Below, one piece after another: positions 49,809-58,158 of a stretch of DNA of 64,000 nt. Origin of the DNA: CAIYZT01 sp031385445 (GTDB taxonomy: Bacteria > Pseudomonadota > Alphaproteobacteria > Rhodobacterales > Rhodobacteraceae); contig JANNBM010000029.1 of the NCBI GenBank assembly GCA_031385445.1, positions 1-64,000 on the forward strand, given 5' to 3'. The position numbers and the translations under genes are program-made. Each line of letters opens with the position of its first letter. Positions within the stretch are counted from its first letter, which is position 1. Under the pieces are notes generated by a model. It was given only the letters and a program-made list of their open reading frames with translations. It was not told the DNA's origin and did no database searches.

Positions 49809-50530
49809 GGCGCGGCCCCGGCGAGCGGGCCATAAAGGATCAACGCCGGTTCGGGGCTGTCCATAAGGCCAATTTCGGCGGCAAGGCTTGCGACGGTGCC
49901 GCGCACCAGGCTCTGGTTTGGGTGGCCGACCGCCTCGGCGTAAAGGCTGGGGGTTTCGGCGGGCAGGCCAGCGGCGATCAGCGCGGCGGCGAAGGCGGCA
50001 AAACTGCGCTTGCCCATATAGACGACGGTGGTGGCCAAGGGATCGGCAAGCGCCGCCATGTTCAGCCCCTCGGGCAGTTGCCCGGTCACATCGGCCCCGG
50101 TGACGAACTGCACGCGCCGAGCGGTCAGTCGCCGGGTCAGCGGGATGCCAGCGGCGGCAGCAGCGGCGCAGGCAGCGGGCACGCCGGGGATGATTTCATA
50201 CGCAATACCAGCGGCTTGGCAAGCGGCTATCTCTTCTTCCAGCCGCCCGAAAATGCCGCTGTCCCCCGATTTCAACCGCACCACGCGCTGGCCGGTCTGG
50301 GCGTAATCCACCAGCAACCGGCTCACGTGATCCTGATTGGGGCTGGGCCGCCCGGCGCGTTTGCCGACCCCCACCAGATCGGCCCCCGCCCGCGCATGCG
50401 CCAAAATCGGCCCCGCCGACAGATCATCAAACAGCACGGCATCCGCCGCCTGCAGCCGCGCCACGGCCTTCAGTGTCAAAAGCTCGGGGTCGCCCGGACC
50501 GGAGGAGACGAAGCTGACAAAACCGCTCAT
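49805..50530 (-). CDS. cobA: Uroporphyrinogen-III C-methyltransferase
   Basis: A 241-residue SAM-dependent methylase converting uroporphyrinogen III to precorrin-2, the entry to B12. The N-terminal VSSGPGDPELLTL, the GDSGIFGR motif near residues 88-95 and VPAACAAAAAAGIPLTRR are characteristic. It is the methylase alone, without the CysG dehydrogenase domain. It overlaps cobB (ATGA) upstream and the DUF1636 gene downstream. Confidence 0.96.
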   Translation of the reverse strand: MSGFVSFVSSGPGDPELLTLKAVARLQAADAVLFDDLSAGPILAHARAGADLVGVGKRAGRPSPNQDHVSRLLVDYAQTGQRVVRLKSGDSGIFGRLEEEIAACQAAGIAYEIIPGVPAACAAAAAAGIPLTRRLTARRVQFVTGADVTGQLPEGLNMAALADPLATTVVYMGKRSFAAFAAALIAAGLPAETPSLYAEAVGHPNQSLVRGTVASLAAEIGLMDSPEPALILYGPLAGAAP

Positions 50531-51837
50531 GTTTCGGCCTTTGCGATCAGGTGAAAGAAGGTGCCGGTGGCAAGGCCCCGGCGCGATCCGGTTTCGGGAA
50601 CGGGCGCGCCGGTGGCATCGGTAACCTCGGCAAGGGGCGCGTCAGGTTGGCCCGTGATGGTGGCATAGTGAAATTCATGTCCGCGCAGGCGGGTGCCGGG
50701 GGCGAAACCAGCGGCAGATGTGGTGATGGTCGCAAGGCGGTAGCCAAGGTGCATCTTGCGCTTGGCAAAGCTGGTTTCCAGCCCCAAAAGCCCGGCCATC
50801 TGATGCCGGGTGCCTGCGGCATCAACCAGTCCCGCGCCCATCGCCATATAGCCGCCGCACTCGCCATGCACCGGGGCGCGGGCGGCGAAGGCTTGCAGCC
50901 CGCCGCGAAAACGGGTGTTCGCGGCAAGGCGGCCTGCGTGAAGTTCGGGGTATCCGCCGGGCAGCCAGCAGCAATCGGCACTGGCGTCGGGGGCCTCGTC
51001 TGCCAGCGGGGAAAACGGCAGGATCGCCGCGCCCGCTGCGGTCCATTGGTCCAGAACATGCGGATAGGTAAAGGAAAACGCGGCATCGCGGGCAAGCGCG
51101 ATGCGCTGTCCGGGCGGGGGGGCGGGTTTGACCGTTTGCGGGGCAAGCGTCATGGCGCGCGCGGCGGCGGCGAGCGCGGTCAGATCGACATGAGCGGTCA
51201 TGATCGCGGCGGCCTCGGCGATAAACGCCTCAAGCGCGGGCAGTTCCTGCGCCTGAACCAGCCCCAGATGCCGCTCGGGCAGGGCCAGCGATGCCAGACG
51301 CGGCAGCGCGCCGAACACCGGCACGCCCGCCGCCGCCATCCCGCCTCGCACCAGCGCCTCGTGCCGGGGTGAGGCGATGCGGTTCAAGATCACGCCCACC
51401 ACATTCACGCCCGCACGAAACCCCATCAGCCCGCGCGCAACAGCAGCGGCCGTCTGCGCCTGCCCCGAGCAATCGAGCACGACCACCACCGGCCAGCCGG
51501 TCAGCGCCGACAGATCGGCGCTGGAGCCGTTGCCCGCCTCACCCGACATCGCAACCCCGTCGAAAAGCCCCATGGACCCCTCGGCAAGCACAATATCCGA
51601 GGCCGCCGCCTGCCCGATGAGCGCCGCGATCTGGCCCGCGCCCATTGCCCATGTGTCCAGATTGACCGAGCGGCGGCGCGAGGCGGCAGCGTGAAAGGCG
51701 GGATCGATATAGTCAGGGCCGGATTTGAAACACTGCACCCGCAGGCCAAGCCCCGCAAACGCCCGCGCCAGCCCCAGCGTGACCGTGGTTTTGCCCGTGC
51801 CAGAGGCCGGGGCCGCGATGATCAGCCCGCCGGTCAT
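50527..51837 (-). CDS. cobB: Hydrogenobyrinic acid a,c-diamide synthase
   Basis: A 436-residue glutamine- and ATP-dependent amidase of the CobB/CbiA family, amidating the a and c side chains. The N-terminal ATPase has APASGTGKTT at residues 9-18. The C-terminal class I glutaminase-like domain has the nucleophile Cys in HGECGGYMAMG and HEFHY. In the aerobic pathway the substrate is hydrogenobyrinic acid, before cobalt insertion. Overlaps of four bases join it to cobM and cobA. Confidence 0.96.
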   Translation of the reverse strand: MTGGLIIAAPASGTGKTTVTLGLARAFAGLGLRVQCFKSGPDYIDPAFHAAASRRRSVNLDTWAMGAGQIAALIGQAAASDIVLAEGSMGLFDGVAMSGEAGNGSSADLSALTGWPVVVVLDCSGQAQTAAAVARGLMGFRAGVNVVGVILNRIASPRHEALVRGGMAAAGVPVFGALPRLASLALPERHLGLVQAQELPALEAFIAEAAAIMTAHVDLTALAAAARAMTLAPQTVKPAPPPGQRIALARDAAFSFTYPHVLDQWTAAGAAILPFSPLADEAPDASADCCWLPGGYPELHAGRLAANTRFRGGLQAFAARAPVHGECGGYMAMGAGLVDAAGTRHQMAGLLGLETSFAKRKMHLGYRLATITTSAAGFAPGTRLRGHEFHYATITGQPDAPLAEVTDATGAPVPETGSRRGLATGTFFHLIAKAET

Positions 51838-52616
51838 TGCGCGTCCGGAAAGCGCGGATCGGTGCCGACCGGGCGGTAGCGGCGGTCATAATCGCCGGCG
51901 TAAAGACGGCTTTCGCCAAACGCCTCTGCGCCCAGCGTGCGCCCCACAAGGATCAGCGCCGTACGCTCCATCTCGCCGGCGAGCGCGTGTTCCAGCGTGC
52001 CAAGCGTGGCGCGCACGATGCGTTGATCGGGCCATGACGCGCGCCAGACCACGGCGACCGGGCAATCGGGCCCGTAATGCGGGGTCAGGTCGGCCAGCAC
52101 CTTGTCCAGCACATGGATCGACAGATGAATGGCCAGAACCGCGCCCGTGGCCGCAAAAGCGCTAAGGTTTTCGGTGTCCGGCATCGCGGTCGCGCGGCCC
52201 GAGGTGCGGGTCAGCACCACCGATTGGGCAAGGCCCGGCAGGGTCAACTCCGCCTCCAGTACGGCGGCGGCGGCGGCGAAAGAGGGCACGCCGGGGGTGA
52301 CGGTGAAGGGGATATTCAGCGCGCGCAAACGGCGCAACTGCTCGCCCATCGCGGACCAGACCGACAGATCGCCCGAATGCAGGCGGGCGACATCGTGGCC
52401 AGCGCCATGGGCGGCGGCGATTTCCGCGATGATCTCGTCCAGCGACAGGGACGCGGTGTTGACGATGCGCGCGCCGGGGGGGCAATGGGCCAGAACCCCC
52501 TGCGGCACCAAGGATCCGGCATAAAGACAAACCGGCGCGGCGGCGATCAGATCGCGCCCGCGAAGCGTCAGCAGATCCGGCGCGCCGGGGCCTGCGCCGA
52601 TAAAGTGAACCGTCAT
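51834..52616 (-). CDS. cobM: Precorrin-4 C11-methyltransferase
   Basis: A 260-residue tetrapyrrole methylase making precorrin-5. FIGAGPGAPDLLTLRG is at residues 5-20. VCLYAGSLVP, LHSGDLSVWSAMGEQ and PGVPSFAAAAA are the CobM-type motifs. It overlaps cobE and cobB by four bases each, so the five genes are translationally chained. Confidence 0.96.
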   Translation of the reverse strand: MTVHFIGAGPGAPDLLTLRGRDLIAAAPVCLYAGSLVPQGVLAHCPPGARIVNTASLSLDEIIAEIAAAHGAGHDVARLHSGDLSVWSAMGEQLRRLRALNIPFTVTPGVPSFAAAAAVLEAELTLPGLAQSVVLTRTSGRATAMPDTENLSAFAATGAVLAIHLSIHVLDKVLADLTPHYGPDCPVAVVWRASWPDQRIVRATLGTLEHALAGEMERTALILVGRTLGAEAFGESRLYAGDYDRRYRPVGTDPRFPDAQ

Positions 52617-52981
52617 TCCGCCTCTCCTTCTGCGATGGCGCAGGTGGCCATGCCATCGGCTGTTGCTACACGCTTGATGATCAGCCGCGCGCCCCGCCCC
52701 GCCCCCACCAGCGCCGAAGCCTCTGCCACCGATCCGGTCGCAAAGCGGGCCTGAACGCGCATGGACTGCGTTGGGGTCACGATGCCGCCCACGGGCACGA
52801 TGCGCAGCGGCAGGCCCATCTCATCGGCCAAGGGGCGCAAGGCGTCGGCGCGCTCCGCAATCGTGGCAAGCCCGCTGATCGGGCCACCCGCGGCCAGTTC
52901 CAATGCGCGGCGCAGGCTGTCCAGCCCGGCCCCCGCCCGCATGCCAAATCCCGCTACGCGGGGTTTTGACGGTATGCTCAT
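52613..52981 (-). CDS. cobE: CobE/CbiG C-terminal-type cobalamin biosynthesis protein
   Basis: A 122-residue protein equal to the C-terminal domain of CbiG. The start VAGFGMRAGAGLDSLRRAL and the later TPTQSMRV and ADGMATCAIA are typical of CobE. Its exact step in the aerobic route is not settled; in the anaerobic route CbiG opens the lactone ring. The ATG at 52981 overlaps the cobL stop by four bases and is preferred to the ATG at 52996. Confidence 0.9.
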   Translation of the reverse strand: MSIPSKPRVAGFGMRAGAGLDSLRRALELAAGGPISGLATIAERADALRPLADEMGLPLRIVPVGGIVTPTQSMRVQARFATGSVAEASALVGAGRGARLIIKRVATADGMATCAIAEGEAE

Positions 52982-54159
52982 AGCGTTACACTCCATTGTA
53001 CAACCGGCCGCGCCGCCTGCCAGCCGCGCAGGGTGCCAAGCGGTTCGGCCTGCGCGAAATCCATGCGCAAAAGGCTGCCGCCATGCAGGGCGTGAAGCGC
53101 GCTCACCAAGGCCTCGGTTTCCAGCGTCACGGTGTTGACCACCAGCCGAGTGCCCTTTGGCAAGGCGGTCAGCCGGTCCATCAGCGCCGCCGAAAACCCC
53201 CCGCCGACAAAGATGGCGTCCGGGGCATCAAGGCCCTGAACCGCGTCCGGCAGGCGGCCCTGAACGGCGCGCATCCGGCGCGTCAGACCAAGGGTTTCGA
53301 TGTTGGCGCGGATGTTGGCAAGGCGGTCGTCGCGCGCCTCGACCGCGATGGCCCGCCCGCCCGCAAGGCACCATTCGGCCGAGATCGAGCCTGATCCCGC
53401 GCCCAGATCCCACAGCAACTCGCCCGCCCTTGGCGCCAAAGCGGCCAGCGTCACGGCGCGGACCGGGGATTTGGTGATCTGGCCGTCATGGGCAAAGAGC
53501 GCCTCAGCGCGGCCGGGGGTGCGGGGCAGGTAATCCCCCGATTGCGGCAGTTGCAGCGCGGCGGCGGCGAGGGGGCCGACGTCTTGCAAATCGAATGCGG
53601 CGGCGGTGGTTTGGCGGATGCGCGCGCGGGGACCGCCCAGCGCCTCCATCACCCAGATATGCGCCGCGCCGTGGCCGCGCGCCGTCAACCAGGCGGCCAA
53701 CTCGCCGGCAGCGGCAGCGTCCCGAAGGGTGACAATCAGGCGCGCGCCCGGCTGCAAATCGGCCCGCAGGCGCGGCAGAGGCGCGGCGTGCATTCCAAGG
53801 CATGTCACCTCTTCCATACGCCAGCCAAGATGCGCGGCGGCATGGGAAAATATGGAAACGCCGGGAAATGCGCGCCATTCGCCTGGGGCGAGCGCGGCCG
53901 AAAGGCTGCCGCCCGCGCCGTGCCAGAACGGATCGCCCGAGGCCAGAACCGCCACCCGCTGACCGCGCAGCGCCAGCACCGGGGCGATGTCAAACGGCAC
54001 CGGCCATTCCATCCCCCTTGCGCCCGCCCCGACCAGCGCAAGGTGGCGCGTCCCGCCGAAGATCACCGCAGCGGCCTGCAACGCGGCGCGGCTTGCACTC
54101 GTCAAGCCTTCCAGTCCATCCTCGCCCAGACCAATGATCGAAAGCCATGCCTCAGCCAT
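52978..54159 (-). CDS. cobL: Precorrin-6B C5,15-methyltransferase (decarboxylating)
   Basis: A 393-residue fusion of CbiE-like and CbiT-like methylases, adding methyls at C5 and C15 and decarboxylating C12 to give precorrin-8X. The N-terminal half has LSIIGLGEDGLEGL and VLASGDPFWHGAG. The C-terminal half, from about residue 200, has the SAM motif LWDLGAGSGSISAEW. The ATG at 54159 overlaps the oppositely directed cobK start, so any promoter and leader of this unit lie inside cobK. Confidence 0.95.
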   Translation of the reverse strand: MAEAWLSIIGLGEDGLEGLTSASRAALQAAAVIFGGTRHLALVGAGARGMEWPVPFDIAPVLALRGQRVAVLASGDPFWHGAGGSLSAALAPGEWRAFPGVSIFSHAAAHLGWRMEEVTCLGMHAAPLPRLRADLQPGARLIVTLRDAAAAGELAAWLTARGHGAAHIWVMEALGGPRARIRQTTAAAFDLQDVGPLAAAALQLPQSGDYLPRTPGRAEALFAHDGQITKSPVRAVTLAALAPRAGELLWDLGAGSGSISAEWCLAGGRAIAVEARDDRLANIRANIETLGLTRRMRAVQGRLPDAVQGLDAPDAIFVGGGFSAALMDRLTALPKGTRLVVNTVTLETEALVSALHALHGGSLLRMDFAQAEPLGTLRGWQAARPVVQWSVTL

Positions 54160-54916
54160 GACGCGCCCCCTTAAAATCCTGCTCTTGGGCGGCACCGCCG
54201 ATGCGATGCGCATGGCGGCGGCTTTGGCGCAAGTGGGCCATGCGTCGGTCTATTCGGTGGCCGGGCGCACGCTGGCCCCCGCCTTGCCCGCCCTGCCCCA
54301 CCGCATCGGCGGCTTTGGCGGCGTTGACGGTTTGGCCGCGTATTTGCGCGCCGAAGGCATCACCCACGTCATCGACGCCACCCATCCCTTTGCCGCAAAG
54401 ATGAGCCGCAATGCGGCCGCGGCCTGCACGGCGCAGGGGTTGCCCCTGATCGCGCTGGAGCGCGCGCCCTGGCAAGCGGGGCCGGATGATGATTGGCGAT
54501 ATTTCAGCGATATCAAGGCGATGGCCGCCGCGCTGCCCGAAGTCGAGACACGGATTTTTCTGGCCATCGGACGGCAGAATCTGACGGATTTCGCGGGCCA
54601 TCCGCAGCATCACTATCTGGTGCGACTGGTCGATGCGCCCACCGATCTGCCCTTGCCGCGTGTGCAGGTGGAGGTGTCCAAAGGCCCCTTCACGCTGGAC
54701 GGCGATCTGGCGCTGCTGCGCGGGCATGGCACGCAGCTGATCATCGCCAAGAACTCCGGCGGGCAGCTGGCACGCGCCAAACTGGATGCTGCGCGGGTGC
54801 TTGGCCTGCCGGTCTGGCTCGCCGAGCGTCCCGCGATGCCGCCGCGCGCAAGGGGTGAAACGGTCGAGCAGGTTCTGGTATGGCTTGCCCATCATCCGGC
54901 CCGCCTTGGGGTGTAA
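54158..54916 (+). CDS. cobK: Precorrin-6A reductase
   Basis: A 252-residue NADPH-dependent reductase giving precorrin-6B. It starts KILLLGGTADAMRMAA; IDATHPFAAKMSRNAA, FLAIGRQNL and IIAKNSGG are CobK/CbiJ motifs. It is the only plus-strand gene between the two minus-strand cob units. Its ATG (54158-54160) shares the CATG with the cobL start, and its 3' end overlaps cobJ by 25 bases in antisense. Confidence 0.95.
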   Translation: MTRPLKILLLGGTADAMRMAAALAQVGHASVYSVAGRTLAPALPALPHRIGGFGGVDGLAAYLRAEGITHVIDATHPFAAKMSRNAAAACTAQGLPLIALERAPWQAGPDDDWRYFSDIKAMAAALPEVETRIFLAIGRQNLTDFAGHPQHHYLVRLVDAPTDLPLPRVQVEVSKGPFTLDGDLALLRGHGTQLIIAKNSGGQLARAKLDAARVLGLPVWLAERPAMPPRARGETVEQVLVWLAHHPARLGV

Positions 54917-55620
54917 ACATAAGGCCCGACGCGGCGTGTTGCGGAATTTCCCACGATCACGACGGTGCGCATATCGGCCATTTCCGCGTGCGCCTCTTGC
55001 AGGGGCACGGTCAAAATGCGCTCGTCCGGCAGGGTGACATTGCGGGCGAACAGGATCAGACGCTCCGGCTCGCAGCGCGCTTGCAGCAGCGCCAGCACCC
55101 GGCCAAAGGTTTCGGGCCGGCTGGCCGAGCGGGGGTTGTAAAACGCCATGGCAAAGTCGGCCTCAACCGCCATCGCCACGCGCTTTTCGATCAGGTCAGC
55201 GGGTTTAAGGTTGTCCGACAGATTGATGACGCAGAAATCATGACCCAGCGGCGCCCCTGCGCGGGCGGCGGCGGCAAGCATTGCGGTGATGCCGGGCAAG
55301 ACGCGGATTTCTGGCAAAACCGCGCGGCCTTCGCAGGCCTCGAACACCGCCGAGGCCATGGCGAAAACCCCCGGATCGCCGGAGGAGACGACGACCACGC
55401 GGCGGCCTGCAAGCGCGAGGTCAAGCGCCTGTCCCGCGCGGTCCATCTCTACCCGGTTGTCGCTGGCATGCAGCGTCAGCCCGGCGCGGGGCGCGATGCG
55501 CGCGACATAGGGGATGTAACCGATCACATCGGTGGCCCCGGCAATCGCGGCGCGCACGGGCGCGCTGACCAGATCCTCATCGCCCGGACCAAGGCCGACA
55601 ACGCAAACCCAGCCGGTCAT
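54892..55620 (-). CDS. cobJ: Precorrin-3B C17-methyltransferase
   Basis: A 242-residue tetrapyrrole methylase catalysing ring contraction with C17 methylation to precorrin-4. CVVGLGPGDEDLVS is at residues 5-18. The CobJ signature SSGDPGVFAMASAVFE is near 77-92 and LGHDFCVINLSD near 124-135. It is the last gene of the unit headed by DUF1636-cobW-cobN, overlapping cobI by four bases. Its 3' end is antisense to the end of cobK. Confidence 0.96.
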   Translation of the reverse strand: MTGWVCVVGLGPGDEDLVSAPVRAAIAGATDVIGYIPYVARIAPRAGLTLHASDNRVEMDRAGQALDLALAGRRVVVVSSGDPGVFAMASAVFEACEGRAVLPEIRVLPGITAMLAAAARAGAPLGHDFCVINLSDNLKPADLIEKRVAMAVEADFAMAFYNPRSASRPETFGRVLALLQARCEPERLILFARNVTLPDERILTVPLQEAHAEMADMRTVVIVGNSATRRVGPYVYTPRRAG

Positions 55621-56366
55621 TCATCGCCCCCGATCTGCGGACGGCGGCCGTTTCCCTGCACCAGAACAATCGCGAAATAGGGGCAATCGGCCGCGTCCAC
55701 TTCGGCCAACGGGCGAATACGCTCGCCGCTCATCGTGCCGCGTTCCACCAGAACCGCCGCGTCAAGCCGCCCCGCAGCCGCAAGCGCGCGGGCGACTTTG
55801 GGCAGGTTGCGCCCGGTTTTCATGATCACCAATGCGTCCGACGCCTGCATTTGCGCCAAAAGCTCCGCCTCGGGCAGGGTCGCGGCAAGCACGGTCAGAA
55901 TGTCATCGCCCCATGTCATCGGCAGCCCGGCGCGGTTCCAGCAGCCCACCATGCCCGGAATGCCCGCAACCACCTCAACCTCGACTTGACCGTGCAAGCG
56001 CGTCCAAAGATGCTGGAACGAGCCGTACAAAAACGGATCGCCTTCGCACAGAACGACGACATCTTCGGTCTGGGCAAGCGTCAAAAGCCGGGCCGCCCAA
56101 TCGTCATAAAACCGCGCCAATTGGTCGATGTAGCCAAGGCTGTCAAACGGCAGCTCGGTTGTCAAAGGGTATTCCATCGGATATTCAATGGAATCCGCGC
56201 GCAGCATCCCCTCGACGATCTGCCGTGCCATGCCCGCCCGCCCCGGTTTGCGGAAATAGGCGACGTGGCGCGCGGCGCGCACCAAACGGTCGGATTTAAC
56301 GGACATCAGGTCCGGATCGCCGGGGCCAAGACCGGCGCAGATCACCTTGCCTTTGGCGGGCGGCAT
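55617..56366 (-). CDS. cobI: Precorrin-2 C20-methyltransferase
   Basis: A 249-residue tetrapyrrole methylase making precorrin-3A. CAGLGPGDPDLMSVKSDRL lies at about residues 9-27; VVVLCEGDPFLYGSFQHL and VAGIPGMVGCWNRAG are CobI-type motifs. Two starts are possible: 56372 (ATGA overlap with cobH) and 56366. AAAGGA abuts the first and is six bases from the second, so 56366 is chosen. Confidence 0.95.
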   Translation of the reverse strand: MPPAKGKVICAGLGPGDPDLMSVKSDRLVRAARHVAYFRKPGRAGMARQIVEGMLRADSIEYPMEYPLTTELPFDSLGYIDQLARFYDDWAARLLTLAQTEDVVVLCEGDPFLYGSFQHLWTRLHGQVEVEVVAGIPGMVGCWNRAGLPMTWGDDILTVLAATLPEAELLAQMQASDALVIMKTGRNLPKVARALAAAGRLDAAVLVERGTMSGERIRPLAEVDAADCPYFAIVLVQGNGRRPQIGGDE

Positions 56367-56368
56367 AT

Positions 56369-56998
56369 TCATTCCTTTGCACTCGCCAGCGCGTTGATCG
56401 CGGCCACGGTGATTGCCGATCCGCCCAGCCGCCCGGCGACGATCATCGCAGGCACCGGGGCCGCCTGCATCAGCGCCGCCTTGGATTCGGCCGCGCCGAT
56501 AAAGCCAACCGGGCAGCCGATGATGGCCGCAGGTCGCGGGCACGCGGGGTCTTCAAGCATGTTCAGCAAATGAAACAGCGCGGTCGGCGCATTGCCGATG
56601 GCCACAACCGCGCCGTCCAGATGCGGCCGCCACAGCTCCACCGCGGCCGCCGAGCGGGTGTTGCCCATCGCCGCCGCAAGGGCCGGCACGGCGGGGTCTT
56701 GCAGGGTGCAGATGATCTGATTTCCGGCAGCAAGGCGCGGGCGGGTGATGCCTTCGGACACCATGCGCACATCGCACAGGATCGGTGCGCCCGCGTCCAG
56801 CGCGGCGCGGGCCGCAATGGCCATGCCGGGGGTAAAGCGCACATGCGCCTCCAGGCCGACCATGCCTGCGGCGTGGATCATGCGGACAGCGACGACCTCT
56901 TCTTCGGGGGTAAAGCGGGCAAGATCCGCCTCGGCGCGGATGGTGGCAAAACTGGCCAGGTAAATCGCCGCCCCGTCTTTTTCATAAATATGGGGCAT
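56369..56998 (-). CDS. cobH: Precorrin-8X methylmutase
   Basis: A 209-residue isomerase moving the C11 methyl to C12, giving hydrogenobyrinic acid. The catalytic His is expected in VVAVRMIHAAGMVG near residues 36-49; APILCDVRMVSEG and IIGCPVGFIGAAESK are CobH signatures. The ATG at 56998 overlaps the cobG stop by one base (TGATG). Confidence 0.96.
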   Translation of the reverse strand: MPHIYEKDGAAIYLASFATIRAEADLARFTPEEEVVAVRMIHAAGMVGLEAHVRFTPGMAIAARAALDAGAPILCDVRMVSEGITRPRLAAGNQIICTLQDPAVPALAAAMGNTRSAAAVELWRPHLDGAVVAIGNAPTALFHLLNMLEDPACPRPAAIIGCPVGFIGAAESKAALMQAAPVPAMIVAGRLGGSAITVAAINALASAKE

Positions 56999-58158
56999 CA
57001 AGCGGCTCCTTTTGAGGCAAAAAGGTTCGGATCGTGCAAGATATCTTGTGCAGGGCGCAGGGGCGCAAAGACATCAGGCGCGGCGCAGGCGCGGCCATGG
57101 GCATAGCCGCCTTGCCCCGCCACAAGCGTTGTTTCGGCGGCCTGCGGATGCGCGCAGCCCTTGGCGCAGCCGGACAGATGCAGGATTTGCCCTAGGGGAA
57201 TTTGGGGGGCAAGGGCGCGGGCAAGGGCACGTGTGGGGCCAAGGGCCTGCGGGCAAAACGGCGCGCCGGGGCAGGCGCGGGCGCGGAGCATGGGGTCGGC
57301 AGGGTCGGTGATCAGGCCGATGATGGCGGGCAGGGACGCGGGGGACGTCAGCCCTTCGATCAGCAGCATGCGCCAGGGGGTCAGCCGCAAGGTGCACCCC
57401 AAATCCGCAAGGTCGCGCAGGCAGTCGGCGGAAAAAGAGCCGAATTCAAAGCCGACCAATTGGCCGGTCATTGCGGGGCCGGGACCGGGCGGCGGCAAGG
57501 TGGGCGCGGGCGCCTCGGTGGCCAGCATTGGGGCGCCGATGCGGGCGATCAGCGCGCGCATCCGGCCGCGCCCGGCATGAATACCGCCCTGATCGGCGAA
57601 CCAATGCGCCAGGGTGATCAGTTCGGAAATTGCGGTCTCAACCCGCACCGGCTGCCCCAATTCCGCACCGTCCGCGCGCAGGATCAGCCCGCCAGACGCC
57701 CCCCGCTCCACCCGGATATCGCCCGGCGTCCCGGCCAGAACCCGCTGCGCGCCGATGTCGATGACATGGCCAAACTTTCCCGGTAACTCCGGCAGGTCCA
57801 TCAGCCGGGCCTGCACCTCCGCCACCAGCGGCGCTGTTGCATCTCCCGCGCCCCAGAACGGCGATACAAGGATATTGCGCCGCGCTTCGGTGTGCAGATC
57901 GGGGTCCAGAACGCCGTGCCGGGCCAAATCGGCGAGCAAAAGTGGATGGCTTTGCTCCGTCACCCCGCGCAGTTGCAGGTTGCCCCGGTTCGACATCTCC
58001 ATCTGGCCATTGCCATGCGCGCGCGCCGCCGCCGCGATGCCGCGCGCCTGATCGGGCGTCATCTGCCCCATCGGCAGGCGCAGGCGCACGACCAGCCCAT
58101 CGCCCGAAACCATGGGCCGCAAAGCGCCCGGACACCACCCCTTGACGGCAAAGCTCAT
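56998..58158 (-). CDS. cobG: Precorrin-3B synthase (CobG)
   Basis: A 386-residue sulfite/nitrite-reductase-like oxygenase that makes precorrin-3B with O2, the marker of the aerobic pathway. Near the C-terminus the four cysteines for the 4Fe-4S centre read ACPGAPFCPQ and LSGCAKGCAHP. The first half has the nitrite-reductase-like repeat with MEMSNRGNLQLRGV. The ATG at 58158 overlaps the cobN stop (ATGA). Confidence 0.94.
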   Translation of the reverse strand: MSFAVKGWCPGALRPMVSGDGLVVRLRLPMGQMTPDQARGIAAAARAHGNGQMEMSNRGNLQLRGVTEQSHPLLLADLARHGVLDPDLHTEARRNILVSPFWGAGDATAPLVAEVQARLMDLPELPGKFGHVIDIGAQRVLAGTPGDIRVERGASGGLILRADGAELGQPVRVETAISELITLAHWFADQGGIHAGRGRMRALIARIGAPMLATEAPAPTLPPPGPGPAMTGQLVGFEFGSFSADCLRDLADLGCTLRLTPWRMLLIEGLTSPASLPAIIGLITDPADPMLRARACPGAPFCPQALGPTRALARALAPQIPLGQILHLSGCAKGCAHPQAAETTLVAGQGGYAHGRACAAPDVFAPLRPAQDILHDPNLFASKGAA

